The notes under the pieces: generated by a model
Databases searched by the model: none
Told to the model about the DNA's origin: nothing
What the model saw: the letters and a program-made list of their open reading frames with translations, nothing else
Shown here: positions 50,058 to 59,021 of the stretch, piece after piece
Numbering within the stretch: position 1 is the stretch's first letter
Layout: the number at the start of each line of letters is the position of its first letter
Assembly: GCA_028289605.1 (NCBI GenBank)
Contig: JANQON010000006.1
Span: forward strand, 1-64,000
Reading direction: 5' to 3'
DNA from: Hyphococcus sp.
GTDB lineage: Bacteria > Pseudomonadota > Alphaproteobacteria > Caulobacterales > Parvularculaceae
Length of the DNA: 64,000 bases
Position numbers and translations under genes: made by a program

Positions 50058-50852
50058 ATGACCCTTCCCTCCGCTCTTCTCTTCGCTCTTATCAATCTCG
50101 CCATCGTCCTTGCGCTTCTCACTGCGCTTTGGGCCGTCAGCGTACGCATCAAGGATGCGAGCATCATTGACATCGCCTGGGGCCCCGCATGCGCCTTGCC
50201 GGCGTTGTTAACTTTCGTTCGCGCCGACGGCGCCGATCCGCGCGCTCTTATCCTCACCGTGCTGGTCTCGGTCTGGGCGGCGCGCCTGGCGCTCTACCTC
50301 GGCTCCCGCAATCTCGGTCACGGCGAGGATATCCGGTATCAAAAAATGCGCGAGGCCCAGGGATCGGACGCCGCTTTCGCCCGCTGGTCGTTGCCGCGGG
50401 TTTATTGGCTGCAAGGCGTTATCGCGTGGTTTGTGTCCCTGCCCGTGCAATGGGGCCAATTCGGCGCGGACGGCGTCGGCGCTCTCGCCGTCGCGGGCGC
50501 GCTGGTGTTCGCCGCCGGCCTCGCCTTCGAGGCGATCGGAGACTGGCAACTGGCCCAGTTCAAGAAAAATCCCGCCAACAAGGGCAAATTGATGACCAGG
50601 GGTCTGTGGGCGTGGACCCGGCACCCCAATTACTTCGGGGACGCGACGGTCTGGTTCGGCCTCACCCTCATCGCCCTGGAGAGTCCCCTTGGCGTCTACA
50701 CAATCCTGTCGCCCGTCATCATGGCCGTGTTCCTGGTATTCATATCCGGCAAGGCTTTGACCGAACGCATGATGGAAAAAAAGTATCCAGAATACGCCGA
50801 ATACAAGAAGCGGACGTCTGGTTTCATTCCCTTGCCGCCAAAACGTAACTGA
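50058..50852 (+). CDS. DUF1295 steroid reductase-like membrane protein
   Basis: The 264-residue inner-membrane protein has six to seven hydrophobic helices and the C-terminal isoprenylcysteine-methyltransferase-like motif TRHPNYFGDATVWFGL followed by GKALTERMMEKKYPEYAEYKKRTSGFIP. The family resembles 3-oxo-5-alpha-steroid 4-dehydrogenases; the reaction is unknown. The ATG at 50058 follows an in-frame TTG that I disregard. The gap before it (49780-50057) holds divergent promoters and nothing else. Confidence 0.85.
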   Translation: MTLPSALLFALINLAIVLALLTALWAVSVRIKDASIIDIAWGPACALPALLTFVRADGADPRALILTVLVSVWAARLALYLGSRNLGHGEDIRYQKMREAQGSDAAFARWSLPRVYWLQGVIAWFVSLPVQWGQFGADGVGALAVAGALVFAAGLAFEAIGDWQLAQFKKNPANKGKLMTRGLWAWTRHPNYFGDATVWFGLTLIALESPLGVYTILSPVIMAVFLVFISGKALTERMMEKKYPEYAEYKKRTSGFIPLPPKRN

Positions 50853-50914
50853 CAAAAAACGCTGCGTTCCCGCCGCTTCGCTGTAGACTTGGAAAAAACA
50901 GGAGGAACGCGCCC

Positions 50915-52522
50915 ATGGCGAGCGCATCCCAGGACCGGGAAAACATCGGCGAATTCGATTATGTGATCATCGGCGCAGGATCCGCCGGCTGCGTTCTGGC
51001 GAACCGGCTGAGCGCCGATCCGCAAACCCGGGTCTGCCTGCTCGAGGCCGGACCGGCGGACAAAGATCCTCTGATTCACGCCCCTATGGGGTTCGCCTTC
51101 ATTCCAGACTGGTCGCCTGTCAATTGGCGCTTTGACACCAGCCCGCAAAAACACCTGAACGACCGCGTTTGCTTTCAGCCGCGCGGCCGCGTTCTTGGCG
51201 GATCCAGTTCGATCAATGCGATGATATACATTCGCGGATCCAGATACGATTACGATCGATGGGCGGAAAACGGCGCCGACGGTTGGGCGTATGACGATGT
51301 GCTGCCCTATTTCAAAAAAGCCGAAGACAACTCGCGGGGCGCAGACGACTATCACGCCACCGGCGGGCCGCTGACCGTCTCTGACCTGCAGTACACAAAT
51401 CCGCTTTCAGAGGTTTTCATGAAGGCGGCGGAAGAGCTTCAACTCAATCCGAATAGGGACTTTAACGGCGCCGCACAGGAAGGCATGGGCTATTACCAGG
51501 TCACGCAGCGAGACGGCAGACGGTGCTCGTCGGCGCGCGCTTATCTTGCGCCCGCCCGCGAACGCGCCAATCTGACGATCATCACCGATGCAAAGGCTGA
51601 GCGCATTCTGTTTACGGACAAGCGCGCCGCCGGTGTTGCTTTCTCGCGCAAAAAGAAGCCATTGCAGGTCAGCGTCGCCCGCGAAGTAGTCGTCAGCAGC
51701 GGGGCTTTTCAATCACCGCAACTGTTGATGCTATCCGGCGTCGGACCCGCGGCGCACCTGAACGGGCACGGCATTGACGTCGTCGCAGACGCGCCGGAAG
51801 TTGGCCGGAACCTTCAGGACCATCTCGACTGGACAGCAATTCACGCCGCTACGTCTAACGAAACCGTCGGGCTAAACCTCAGCTACGCCATGAAAATGCC
51901 GCGCGCCATTGGCGAATACCGCAAACATGGCCGCGGCCCGCTGACGTCGAATCTGGCCGAATGCGGCGGATTTCTGAAAACGGACCCGTCGGAGGCGGAG
52001 CCGGACGTGCAGCTGCATTTCCTGCCCGCAATTGTCGACGATCACGGCCGGAAAAAGCATTTCTCTGCTGGAATTTCGTGTCATGTCTGCGTGTTGCGAC
52101 CGAAAAGCCGCGGCGCCGTCAGTCTGGAAAGCGCGGATCCGGCTGCGGCGCCGGTGATTGATCCGAATTTTCTCGATGATGAGGATGATCTGCGTAGATT
52201 GATGAAAGGCGCGCGCATTGTCGAGCGGATCTTGGAGGCGCCCGCCTTTCAAGGCATCGTCGGCAAACGGATGTATTTACCGGAGAATGCCGACGACGCC
52301 GCGCTGGAGGCGGATATCCGTGCGCGGTCGGACACCATCTATCACCCGGTGGGTACATGCGCCATCGGGACGGTTGTCGATTCTGCGCTGCGTGTGAACG
52401 GCGTCGACAATTTGCGCGTTGTCGACGCGTCGGTAATGCCGTTTCTGATTTCCGGGAATACGAACGCACCGTCGATCATGATCGGTGAAAAAGCGGCGGA
52501 CCTGATTGCAGCCGCCGCCTAG
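50915..52522 (+). CDS. GMC-family FAD oxidoreductase (choline dehydrogenase-like)
   Basis: The 535-residue product has FAD-binding FDYVIIGAGSAGCVLANRLS, GGSSSINAMIYIRG, VVSSGAFQSPQLLMLSGVG, and the C-terminal YHPVGTCAIG with catalytic His, and the NTNAPSIMIGEKAADLI end. Such enzymes oxidise primary alcohols; without a choline operon nearby the substrate is open. GGAGGAA precedes the ATG. Its stop interlocks with the ATP-grasp gene. Confidence 0.92.
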   Translation: MASASQDRENIGEFDYVIIGAGSAGCVLANRLSADPQTRVCLLEAGPADKDPLIHAPMGFAFIPDWSPVNWRFDTSPQKHLNDRVCFQPRGRVLGGSSSINAMIYIRGSRYDYDRWAENGADGWAYDDVLPYFKKAEDNSRGADDYHATGGPLTVSDLQYTNPLSEVFMKAAEELQLNPNRDFNGAAQEGMGYYQVTQRDGRRCSSARAYLAPARERANLTIITDAKAERILFTDKRAAGVAFSRKKKPLQVSVAREVVVSSGAFQSPQLLMLSGVGPAAHLNGHGIDVVADAPEVGRNLQDHLDWTAIHAATSNETVGLNLSYAMKMPRAIGEYRKHGRGPLTSNLAECGGFLKTDPSEAEPDVQLHFLPAIVDDHGRKKHFSAGISCHVCVLRPKSRGAVSLESADPAAAPVIDPNFLDDEDDLRRLMKGARIVERILEAPAFQGIVGKRMYLPENADDAALEADIRARSDTIYHPVGTCAIGTVVDSALRVNGVDNLRVVDASVMPFLISGNTNAPSIMIGEKAADLIAAAA

Positions 52523-53523
52523 GGCGCCGCGGCGGCGTTTTGTTCTTGCGGCGCGGCTCGGTCTGACGCGGCTGACGCCGGCGCGCCGCCGGCAAGTTCT
52601 TTGGCGAGTTCCACGCGCTTCGCGGCGGCGTGCTTTGTGCGCGACAGTTCATCCGCCTGTTGCAGGATCGATCGCATGCCCCGCCGGTTGGCGATCTGGA
52701 TCGATATGCCCGGGCGCCCGTTCAACTCCAGGAGCAATGGCCCCAAATCACGGTCGAGCACGACGTCAACGCCGATATATCCAAGTCCCGTCACGTCATA
52801 GGACCGCGCCGCCATCAACAAGATATCGTCCCAATAGGGGGTTTGCACATTGTCCAGCGCATGCGCCGTATCCGGATGAAGTTCAATCAGTTGATCATGC
52901 TGCATCGCGCGCGAGGTCAAACCGGTCGCAATATCGATCCCGACCCCGACGCCGCCCCGGTGCAAGTTCGCCTTGCCGTCCGATTCAGCAGTGGGCAGGC
53001 GCAGCATCGCGAATACGGGAAGCCCGCGCAAGACAATCACGCGAATGTCGGGAACGCCCTTGAATGAAATCTTGCCGAAGATGTCGTCGAACTTCACACG
53101 ATATTCGATCATCGCCACATCGGGCTGGCCGCCAAGCGAATACATGCCCGACAGTATGTTGTTGATCTGGAACCGAACCGTTTCCATGGTAATGCGGCGG
53201 CCGCTGGCCATCCGCCAGCCGCCCCGCAGCGGCGATTCGATGACGATGATCCCTTTACCTTGCGACCCCTGGGCCGGCTTGATGACAAAGCCGTCTTCTC
53301 GGGCCAGCAAATCCGGCAACCCTTTCATGTCGCGGGCGTCGCGCACAACGCCGTAGAGCTCCGGACTGGGGATCATCGCCGCTTGTGCCAGGCGCTTTGT
53401 CTCAAGCTTGTCGTCAACGAGCCGCAAGAGTTTACGCGGATTGTTTGGATTCACGTAATTGACATTGCGTTCATTGATGCCGATCACGCCGTTTTTTCGC
53501 AATGTCTGCAACATTTTCAGCAT
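52519..53523 (-). CDS. ATP-grasp alpha-L-glutamate ligase-like protein (RimK-type)
   Basis: The 334-residue product has NGVIGINERNVNYVNPNNPRKLLRLVDDKLETKRLA at the start, the ATP-binding GFVIKPAQGSQGKGIIVI, and the metal site LLLELNGRPGISIQIANRRG. It belongs to the TIGR02291-type group that sits with an inactive transglutaminase-7TM protein and a retropepsin-like protease. I start at the ATG at 53523, overlapping the previous stop (TGATG), since a further 25 upstream codons lie inside that gene. The C-terminal 30 residues are Ala/Gln-rich. Confidence 0.9.
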   Translation of the reverse strand: MLKMLQTLRKNGVIGINERNVNYVNPNNPRKLLRLVDDKLETKRLAQAAMIPSPELYGVVRDARDMKGLPDLLAREDGFVIKPAQGSQGKGIIVIESPLRGGWRMASGRRITMETVRFQINNILSGMYSLGGQPDVAMIEYRVKFDDIFGKISFKGVPDIRVIVLRGLPVFAMLRLPTAESDGKANLHRGGVGVGIDIATGLTSRAMQHDQLIELHPDTAHALDNVQTPYWDDILLMAARSYDVTGLGYIGVDVVLDRDLGPLLLELNGRPGISIQIANRRGMRSILQQADELSRTKHAAAKRVELAKELAGGAPASAASDRAAPQEQNAAAAP

Positions 53524-55067
53524 CAGGATTTCGCCAACTCCCGAAAACGCCATAGCTCGGTCAGGCGCAGCCCCGTGTAGCGGCCCATCAGGATGCACAG
53601 TCCCATCAGCACCAGGAGCAGTTCAGGAAACTGATACATCCAGTACTCTACGTAGTCGTTCGTCATCGCAAGATAGGTGATCGCGGCTACGCCGAGACTG
53701 CCGACGCCCTGTCTGATCGCTTCCGAAGCGGAGCTTTCCTCCCATACGATTGACATGCGTTCGATGGTCATCGTCAAAATCACAATGGGGAACAGCGATA
53801 TGGACAGCCCGACCGCCTGGTTTGAGTTTGTCAGCGCAATCGTAATGCCCGCCATCAGCATGACGATGAAAATGACAACCACCGCAAGCCTCGGCACGAG
53901 CAACAATTGCAGACGTTCAAGGTAAAACCGCAAGGCGAGCCCGAGCGCTATCAGGGTGCTAAACAACAGCAAGCCGTTCAGAAGCGCGGTTTCGCGAAAA
54001 GCGATCCCGATCAACACCGGCATGAACGTGCCGAGCGTTTTGACGCCGACGAACTGGCGCAAGAACACCAGAATTGTGATGCCCACGGGTATGGTGATGA
54101 GCACTTCGTAGACAAGGCGTGTCGTCAGCGGGAGATTGCTGAAACTAAATACGCGCTCCAAGCCGCCAAGCGCATCCCCGCCGCGTTGCCGAACGAGGTC
54201 TACGGCCGAATTGCTCCGTTGCCGCAGGGCGATTTGGATATCAAGATCGTCCACGCCCGAAGCTGAGACAAGATCCTGCGCCCCGTACCAGATGGTGAAA
54301 AAGCGGGCCGGTTCACCGTCCGGAAAGTAGCGAAAATCTTCGCCGTCCATGTGGTATTCCAGCCAGTGTCGAAGGTCGACGCGCCGCCGGCTGTCCGACA
54401 GATAAACCCCATTGGCGATCCGCGCCGGCACGCCTTTTGACCGCAGCATGTAAACGGCAAGCTGCAGCCGATCCATCGTCGATTTGCCGCCAAGCAGCAC
54501 GGCGAGCTCATCAGCGTAGAGCTCATCTTGATCGCGGGGCTTAAACACTTCCGCGATCCCCAGGTCGATGTAGGAACGATCGTCCGCCGAGCGCCGCCGC
54601 AAATCTCCGCTCCAGACAATAAAGGCCTGGCGGCGAATGGGGTCCTCCTCAAATTCGATCTCCGCTGGTTCAGCCTGGCGAAATGAACTGGGCAAGGGTG
54701 TTGAAAGAGTCTCGCCGGCCGTCAGCGCCGTATAGCGCAACACTTTCCGGTTGGACGGATAGCGGTACGTCCAGATGGCCTTGCGATTGCGCGATTGCGC
54801 TTCCGTCGCGAGACTGAGGCCGAAGGGGCCGTTGTAATACTGTTCTTGCGGAAAGGTGCGCGATACGTCGCCGGCGGGAAGATACGTCTCGATGCGAGCT
54901 GGTTCGTCGCGTCCCTCGAAGTCAAGATAGATCTCGAACTCCCAAATGCTGGTCATCACGCCGGGCGCTACGGGATAACCGAGCGACGAGATTTTCACCA
55001 GGACGATGGCGGAGCCGGCGGCGACAAGAATCAATCCCAGGAAGAAAGCATGGCGGATGCTATTCAT
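53523..55067 (-). CDS. Inactive transglutaminase domain fused to seven TM helices
   Basis: The 514-residue product has a TM/signal helix (7-28), then a periplasmic part with a transglutaminase-like region (QLAVYMLRSKGVPARIANGVYLSDSR, WLEYHMDGEDFRYFPDGEP) that lacks the catalytic Cys. Seven TM helices follow from about residue 240. It corresponds to the conserved UUP1/7TM pair-domain family always encoded with an ATP-grasp and a retropepsin-like protein. It probably forms an envelope system; substrate unknown. Start ATG 55067 overlaps the upstream gene by eight bases. Confidence 0.9.
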   Translation of the reverse strand: MNSIRHAFFLGLILVAAGSAIVLVKISSLGYPVAPGVMTSIWEFEIYLDFEGRDEPARIETYLPAGDVSRTFPQEQYYNGPFGLSLATEAQSRNRKAIWTYRYPSNRKVLRYTALTAGETLSTPLPSSFRQAEPAEIEFEEDPIRRQAFIVWSGDLRRRSADDRSYIDLGIAEVFKPRDQDELYADELAVLLGGKSTMDRLQLAVYMLRSKGVPARIANGVYLSDSRRRVDLRHWLEYHMDGEDFRYFPDGEPARFFTIWYGAQDLVSASGVDDLDIQIALRQRSNSAVDLVRQRGGDALGGLERVFSFSNLPLTTRLVYEVLITIPVGITILVFLRQFVGVKTLGTFMPVLIGIAFRETALLNGLLLFSTLIALGLALRFYLERLQLLLVPRLAVVVIFIVMLMAGITIALTNSNQAVGLSISLFPIVILTMTIERMSIVWEESSASEAIRQGVGSLGVAAITYLAMTNDYVEYWMYQFPELLLVLMGLCILMGRYTGLRLTELWRFRELAKS

Positions 55068-55608
55068 CGTCGCCGTCTTTGCACGAAACCTCCGATGCAA
55101 ATGTCTGGCCGGAGTCAACAATGATCCGGTTCGCCAGAAATTCGCGACCGACCAGCACGTCATATTCAAAGTCGGCGCGGTTCGCGAGATTCAGCTCGGC
55201 CCTTCCTCGCACGCCGCCGACGCAAATGGGAATGCGGATGACCGGCCGGCGAATCGTGCCGCCGGTTTTGGTCTTGATCTGTGCAAAGCGGATGACGTTC
55301 TGGTCGTAGCGAATCGACCTGCCGCCCTTGCCGACGAGTCGAAATCGGACCCAGTTGTCGCGCTTGCCGCGCTTGTAGATTTCAACGTCCCGCGCATGGA
55401 TTGAACTGGTGTCGGCGCCGGTGTCGAGTTTGCCTTTCAACTCAAGCGCCAGATTGCCGATCTGAACATTCTCCAAATAGCCAAGCCGCACCGGATCTTC
55501 CACATCGCCCGCCGCCGGCTCGACGTCGCCGTCTTCGGCCAATACGGGCGGGCAAACGGCCAACGCCGCCGCTCCAACCGCGAGACATAATCGAACCCAT
55601 AAAGCCAT
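55060..55608 (-). CDS. Retropepsin-like aspartic protease (DUF/PF05618, RimB-like)
   Basis: The 182-residue product has a signal peptide (MALWVRLCLAVGAAALAVCPPVLA) and then LGYLENVQIGNLALELKGKLDTGADTSSIHA; DTGA is the active Asp motif of the retropepsin fold. YDVLVGREFLANRIIVDSGQTF closes the domain. Older names call it an ATP-dependent zinc protease. It would act in the periplasm beside its 7TM partner. The ATG at 55608 has GAGAGGG eight bases before it; an upstream ATG at 55665 is less likely. Confidence 0.85.
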   Translation of the reverse strand: MALWVRLCLAVGAAALAVCPPVLAEDGDVEPAAGDVEDPVRLGYLENVQIGNLALELKGKLDTGADTSSIHARDVEIYKRGKRDNWVRFRLVGKGGRSIRYDQNVIRFAQIKTKTGGTIRRPVIRIPICVGGVRGRAELNLANRADFEYDVLVGREFLANRIIVDSGQTFASEVSCKDGDDE

Positions 55609-55787
55609 GCCGAGCGCCCTCTCCCGTCTTCGCCAGGATTTAAACCCCCAGCCATTATCAGACATTTTGCCAAAGTAAACAAAGGGGCCGATAGTTAACG
55701 CAATGATAGGGAGCGGGACCGTTTGACGCCGACGGACAAGCGTCTTACCGAGGCTCGCGCAGCCCACTACCGGACCCGGCACGCCTC

Positions 55788-56930
55788 ATGACCAATGCAT
55801 TGGCGACCATCAAGCGCTTCAAAAGCTGGTACGCCGACGCCGCGTTGCCGCTCTGGGTCCAGACGTCATGGGACGGCGCGCATGGCGGCTTCTTTGAGGC
55901 GCTCGACTTTCAGGGACGGCCCGTTCGCGGCCCGCGCCGGGTCAGAGTTCAGGCGCGTCAGATCTATACGTTTTCAAGGGTCGGCGCGCTTGGCTGGGCC
56001 GAAGGCGGCGAGACGCTCGCATCGCAAGGCTTCGCCTATCTGGTTGACCACGCCTGTCCGGAAGAAGGCGCGCGCGGCTGTGTTCACGTTCTATCTGACG
56101 ACGGCGCAGTCCTGGACGACCGGCGCGATCTCTACGATCAGGCGTTCATCTTGCTCGCTTGCTCGGCGCGGATCGAAGCGACCGGTTGCCGGCGCGCTGC
56201 GGCGATCGCTGAGCGCGTTATGGCGTTTCTCGATCGTGAGCTCGCCTCGCCCCACGGCGGCTGGCGCGAAAGCGATCGGGGCGAACTGCCGCGTCGGCAG
56301 AACCCGCATATGCATCTTTTCGAAGCGTTTATGGCGCTTGAGCGAGTAACCGGGGACAAACGCTGGCGTCGTCGGGCGGACGCAATGGCGATGCTGTTTG
56401 ACCGGTACTTTTTCGACCGGAAGAACAGCTTGCTGCGGGAGTTTTTCAGCGAAGACTGGACCAGGCTTGACCCGCATCAAGGCGACGTGGTTGAGCCCGG
56501 CCATATGATGGAGTGGATTTGGCTGCTTTGTCAGTACGACAAGAGCGCGGAGGGACGCTTTGAAAAGACCAAGGATGCGCTGTTCAAGCGCGCGCAGCGC
56601 TTTGCCGAACAGCGCTTCGGCTTCCTGCCTGACGACGTGAACGGGTCGGCCTCTTCCGGCAGCCGGCGTTTGTGGCCTCAGACCGAATATGTGCGCGCCG
56701 CGTTCGCCCTGGCGTCAGACGCCAATGACGCTTTCGCCGCCGCGGGCGGTCGGATCGTCGGGAATATCCTCGACACTTACGCCGACCAGCCGATCGCGGG
56801 ACTGTGGTGCGACCGGTTCGACGCCGACGGCGCGCCGATTGCGAAGGACGTTCCGGCCAGCATACTCTATCACTTGTACGAAGCGGTCGCGGAGGCGGAC
56901 CGCTTTACCGAAAGGATACATCGATCATGA
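55788..56930 (+). CDS. AGE-family sugar epimerase/isomerase
   Basis: The 380-residue (alpha/alpha)6-barrel protein has LPLWVQTSWDGAHGGFFEAL, YTFSRVGALGWA, DLYDQAFILLACSARIEA, RRQNPHMHLFEAFMAL and DVVEPGHMMEWIWLL with the catalytic His and Arg residues of N-acylglucosamine 2-epimerases. The overlap with the next gene, a ManC-type enzyme (ATGA), suggests it isomerises fructose-6-P to mannose-6-P, or epimerises a related sugar, to feed GDP-mannose. That role is inferred. Confidence 0.88.
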   Translation: MTNALATIKRFKSWYADAALPLWVQTSWDGAHGGFFEALDFQGRPVRGPRRVRVQARQIYTFSRVGALGWAEGGETLASQGFAYLVDHACPEEGARGCVHVLSDDGAVLDDRRDLYDQAFILLACSARIEATGCRRAAAIAERVMAFLDRELASPHGGWRESDRGELPRRQNPHMHLFEAFMALERVTGDKRWRRRADAMAMLFDRYFFDRKNSLLREFFSEDWTRLDPHQGDVVEPGHMMEWIWLLCQYDKSAEGRFEKTKDALFKRAQRFAEQRFGFLPDDVNGSASSGSRRLWPQTEYVRAAFALASDANDAFAAAGGRIVGNILDTYADQPIAGLWCDRFDADGAPIAKDVPASILYHLYEAVAEADRFTERIHRS

Positions 56931-57976
56931 AAATCCAGCCGGTCATCATGTCGGGCGGCTCCGGGACCAGGTTGTGGCCCATGTCCCGGGATGCGCGCCC
57001 CAAGCAGTTTCTTAAACTGATCACTGACAAGACGATGTTTCAGGAAACCGCATTGCGGGTGTCGCCGCGAGAGGAGGGCTTTGCGCCGCCGGTTGTTATC
57101 GCCGGCGCACGGCACGGGGCCATTGTCGCCAAACAGCTTGCTGAAATCGATATCGCGCAGGCGGAGATCATATTGGAGCCGGCGCCGCGCAATACGGCCG
57201 CGGTCGCCGCTGTCGCCAGCGCGTGGGTGGAAGCGCGCAACGAAGACGCCCTCATCTTGCTAATGCCCGCCGATCACCACATTCCCGAAGCAGCCGGATT
57301 TCGCGCCGCCGTCGCCAACGCAGCCGAGGCCGCCGCGGACGGTCACATTGCGACATTCGGCATCAAGCCCGATCGTCCGCATACGGGATATGGATATATT
57401 GAAGCCGGCGAGAAGATTGGCGACGGCATTTATCGCGTCGCGGCGTTCAAAGAAAAGCCGGATGCGGAAACGGCGCAATCCTACCTTAATCAGGGGGGGT
57501 TCTATTGGAACGCGGGCATATTTCTGTTCCGAGCGAGCGTTATGCTGGAAGAACTCAACAAACACGCCGCCGACATTCGTACCGCAGCGACGGCGGCGTT
57601 GAAGGAAAGCGTAATGTCCGGCGCCGCGCGCCGCCTCGACGAAGACGCCTTTGCCGCCGCGCCGTCGAATTCGATTGACTATGCGGTCATGGAAAAAACC
57701 GATCGCGCCGCAGTCGCCGCGCCCATCGATGTCGGTTGGACCGACATTGGCAGCTGGAGCGAAGTGGCGACGCAATCAGACGATGAGAGCGTCATCGATC
57801 TAGCAGGCGGCAATATCATCCGTTCCGACGGCGCGCTGGTGGCCGCCGCGGGCGTGGAGGGCCTTATTATCGTCGCCACGGAAGATGCGGTGCTGGTGGC
57901 GCGAAAAGACGACGCGCAGCAGGTTCGCGCGATCGTCGACGAACTCAAACAACGCGGTCGGCGCGACCTGCTCTAG
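56927..57976 (+). CDS. Mannose-1-phosphate guanylyltransferase-type nucleotidyltransferase
   Basis: The 349-residue product begins KIQPVIMSGGSGTRLWPMSR, the nucleotidyltransferase signature (GGxGTRLWP). DARPKQFLKL, MPADHHIPEAAGF, KPDRPHTGYGYIEAG and KPDAETAQSYL follow. It ends before the cupin-type mannose-6-phosphate isomerase domain found in longer ManC, so the isomerase is presumably the AGE-family partner overlapping upstream. It makes GDP-mannose for surface glycans. Confidence 0.9.
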   Translation: MKIQPVIMSGGSGTRLWPMSRDARPKQFLKLITDKTMFQETALRVSPREEGFAPPVVIAGARHGAIVAKQLAEIDIAQAEIILEPAPRNTAAVAAVASAWVEARNEDALILLMPADHHIPEAAGFRAAVANAAEAAADGHIATFGIKPDRPHTGYGYIEAGEKIGDGIYRVAAFKEKPDAETAQSYLNQGGFYWNAGIFLFRASVMLEELNKHAADIRTAATAALKESVMSGAARRLDEDAFAAAPSNSIDYAVMEKTDRAAVAAPIDVGWTDIGSWSEVATQSDDESVIDLAGGNIIRSDGALVAAAGVEGLIIVATEDAVLVARKDDAQQVRAIVDELKQRGRRDLL

Positions 57977-57986
57977 GACAACTGCC

Positions 57987-59021
57987 ATGACCCGGAAAAT
58001 CGTTGTTACCGGCGGCGCCGGCTATATCGGCAGCCATGTGTGCCTCGAGCTCGTTCAATCCGGGCGCGACGTGCTAATCATTGATGACTTTTCCAACGCC
58101 CACCCGGAAGCGGTGAACCGCATCGGCGCTTTAGCCGGGCGCAAGGTTGATTTTCTGCGCGCGGACCTGGCCGACCACGGGCAGCGCCAGGCCGTGGCCG
58201 ACAAGATCAAAGAGTTCGGCGCCGACGGCGCCGTTCACCTGGCGGGACTGAAGGCTGTGGGCGAATCGGTGGCCCAGCCGGCCCGGTATTATCGCGTCAA
58301 CATCGGCTCTGCGCTCACGCTGGTGGATGCGATGGAGGCGGCCGGCGCCAAGTCGATTGTCTTTTCCTCGTCGGCGACGGTCTATGGCGATCTTAACCAG
58401 AACCCGGTGACGGAAACCGGCAGGACCGGCGCGACCAACCCCTACGGCCGCACGAAGCTCTACATTGAGGAGATCCTGAAGGACGTCGCCGCCGCGGACG
58501 GAAGTTGGGGCGTCGTCAATCTGCGGTACTTCAATCCGGTGGGCGCGCATCATTCCGGCCGGATCGGCGAAGATCCCAACGACATTCCGAATAATCTCTT
58601 TCCGTTTATCGCCCAGGTCGCCGTTGGCCGCAGAGATGAGCTTTCCGTTTTCGGAAACGACTATCCGACCCGGGACGGCACCGGCGTTCGCGACTACATT
58701 CATGTCGTCGATCTCGCTAAGGGCCATGTGGCCGCGCTGGATTATCTTGAAAAAGGCAATCGCGGCGCGACCGCCGTCAATCTCGGCGCCGGGCGCGGAT
58801 ACTCTGTGCTGGAGGCGGTCGCCGCTTTCAAGCGAGCCTCAAACCGGGACATTCCTTACGAGATCGCGCCGCGCCGAGACGGCGACGTCGCTGAAATCTA
58901 CGCCGATCCGACGAGGGCGAAAGAACTTCTTGGCTGGTCGACCGAAAAGACCATTGACGACATGTGCGCCGATCACTGGCGTTGGCAAAGCCAAAATCCG
59001 AACGGTTACGCCGGCGACTAA
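57987..59021 (+). CDS. galE: UDP-glucose 4-epimerase
   Basis: The 344-residue SDR enzyme has GGAGYIGSHV, DDFSNAHPEAV, the Ser SSSATVYGD, catalytic Tyr and Lys in NPYGRTKLYIEEIL, YFNPVGAHHSG, and DGTGVRDYIHVVDLAKGHVAAL. It interconverts UDP-glucose and UDP-galactose. It lies 10 bp after the ManC-type gene, so the three sugar genes form one operon. The stop interlocks with the NDUFA9-type gene. Confidence 0.95.
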   Translation: MTRKIVVTGGAGYIGSHVCLELVQSGRDVLIIDDFSNAHPEAVNRIGALAGRKVDFLRADLADHGQRQAVADKIKEFGADGAVHLAGLKAVGESVAQPARYYRVNIGSALTLVDAMEAAGAKSIVFSSSATVYGDLNQNPVTETGRTGATNPYGRTKLYIEEILKDVAAADGSWGVVNLRYFNPVGAHHSGRIGEDPNDIPNNLFPFIAQVAVGRRDELSVFGNDYPTRDGTGVRDYIHVVDLAKGHVAALDYLEKGNRGATAVNLGAGRGYSVLEAVAAFKRASNRDIPYEIAPRRDGDVAEIYADPTRAKELLGWSTEKTIDDMCADHWRWQSQNPNGYAGD

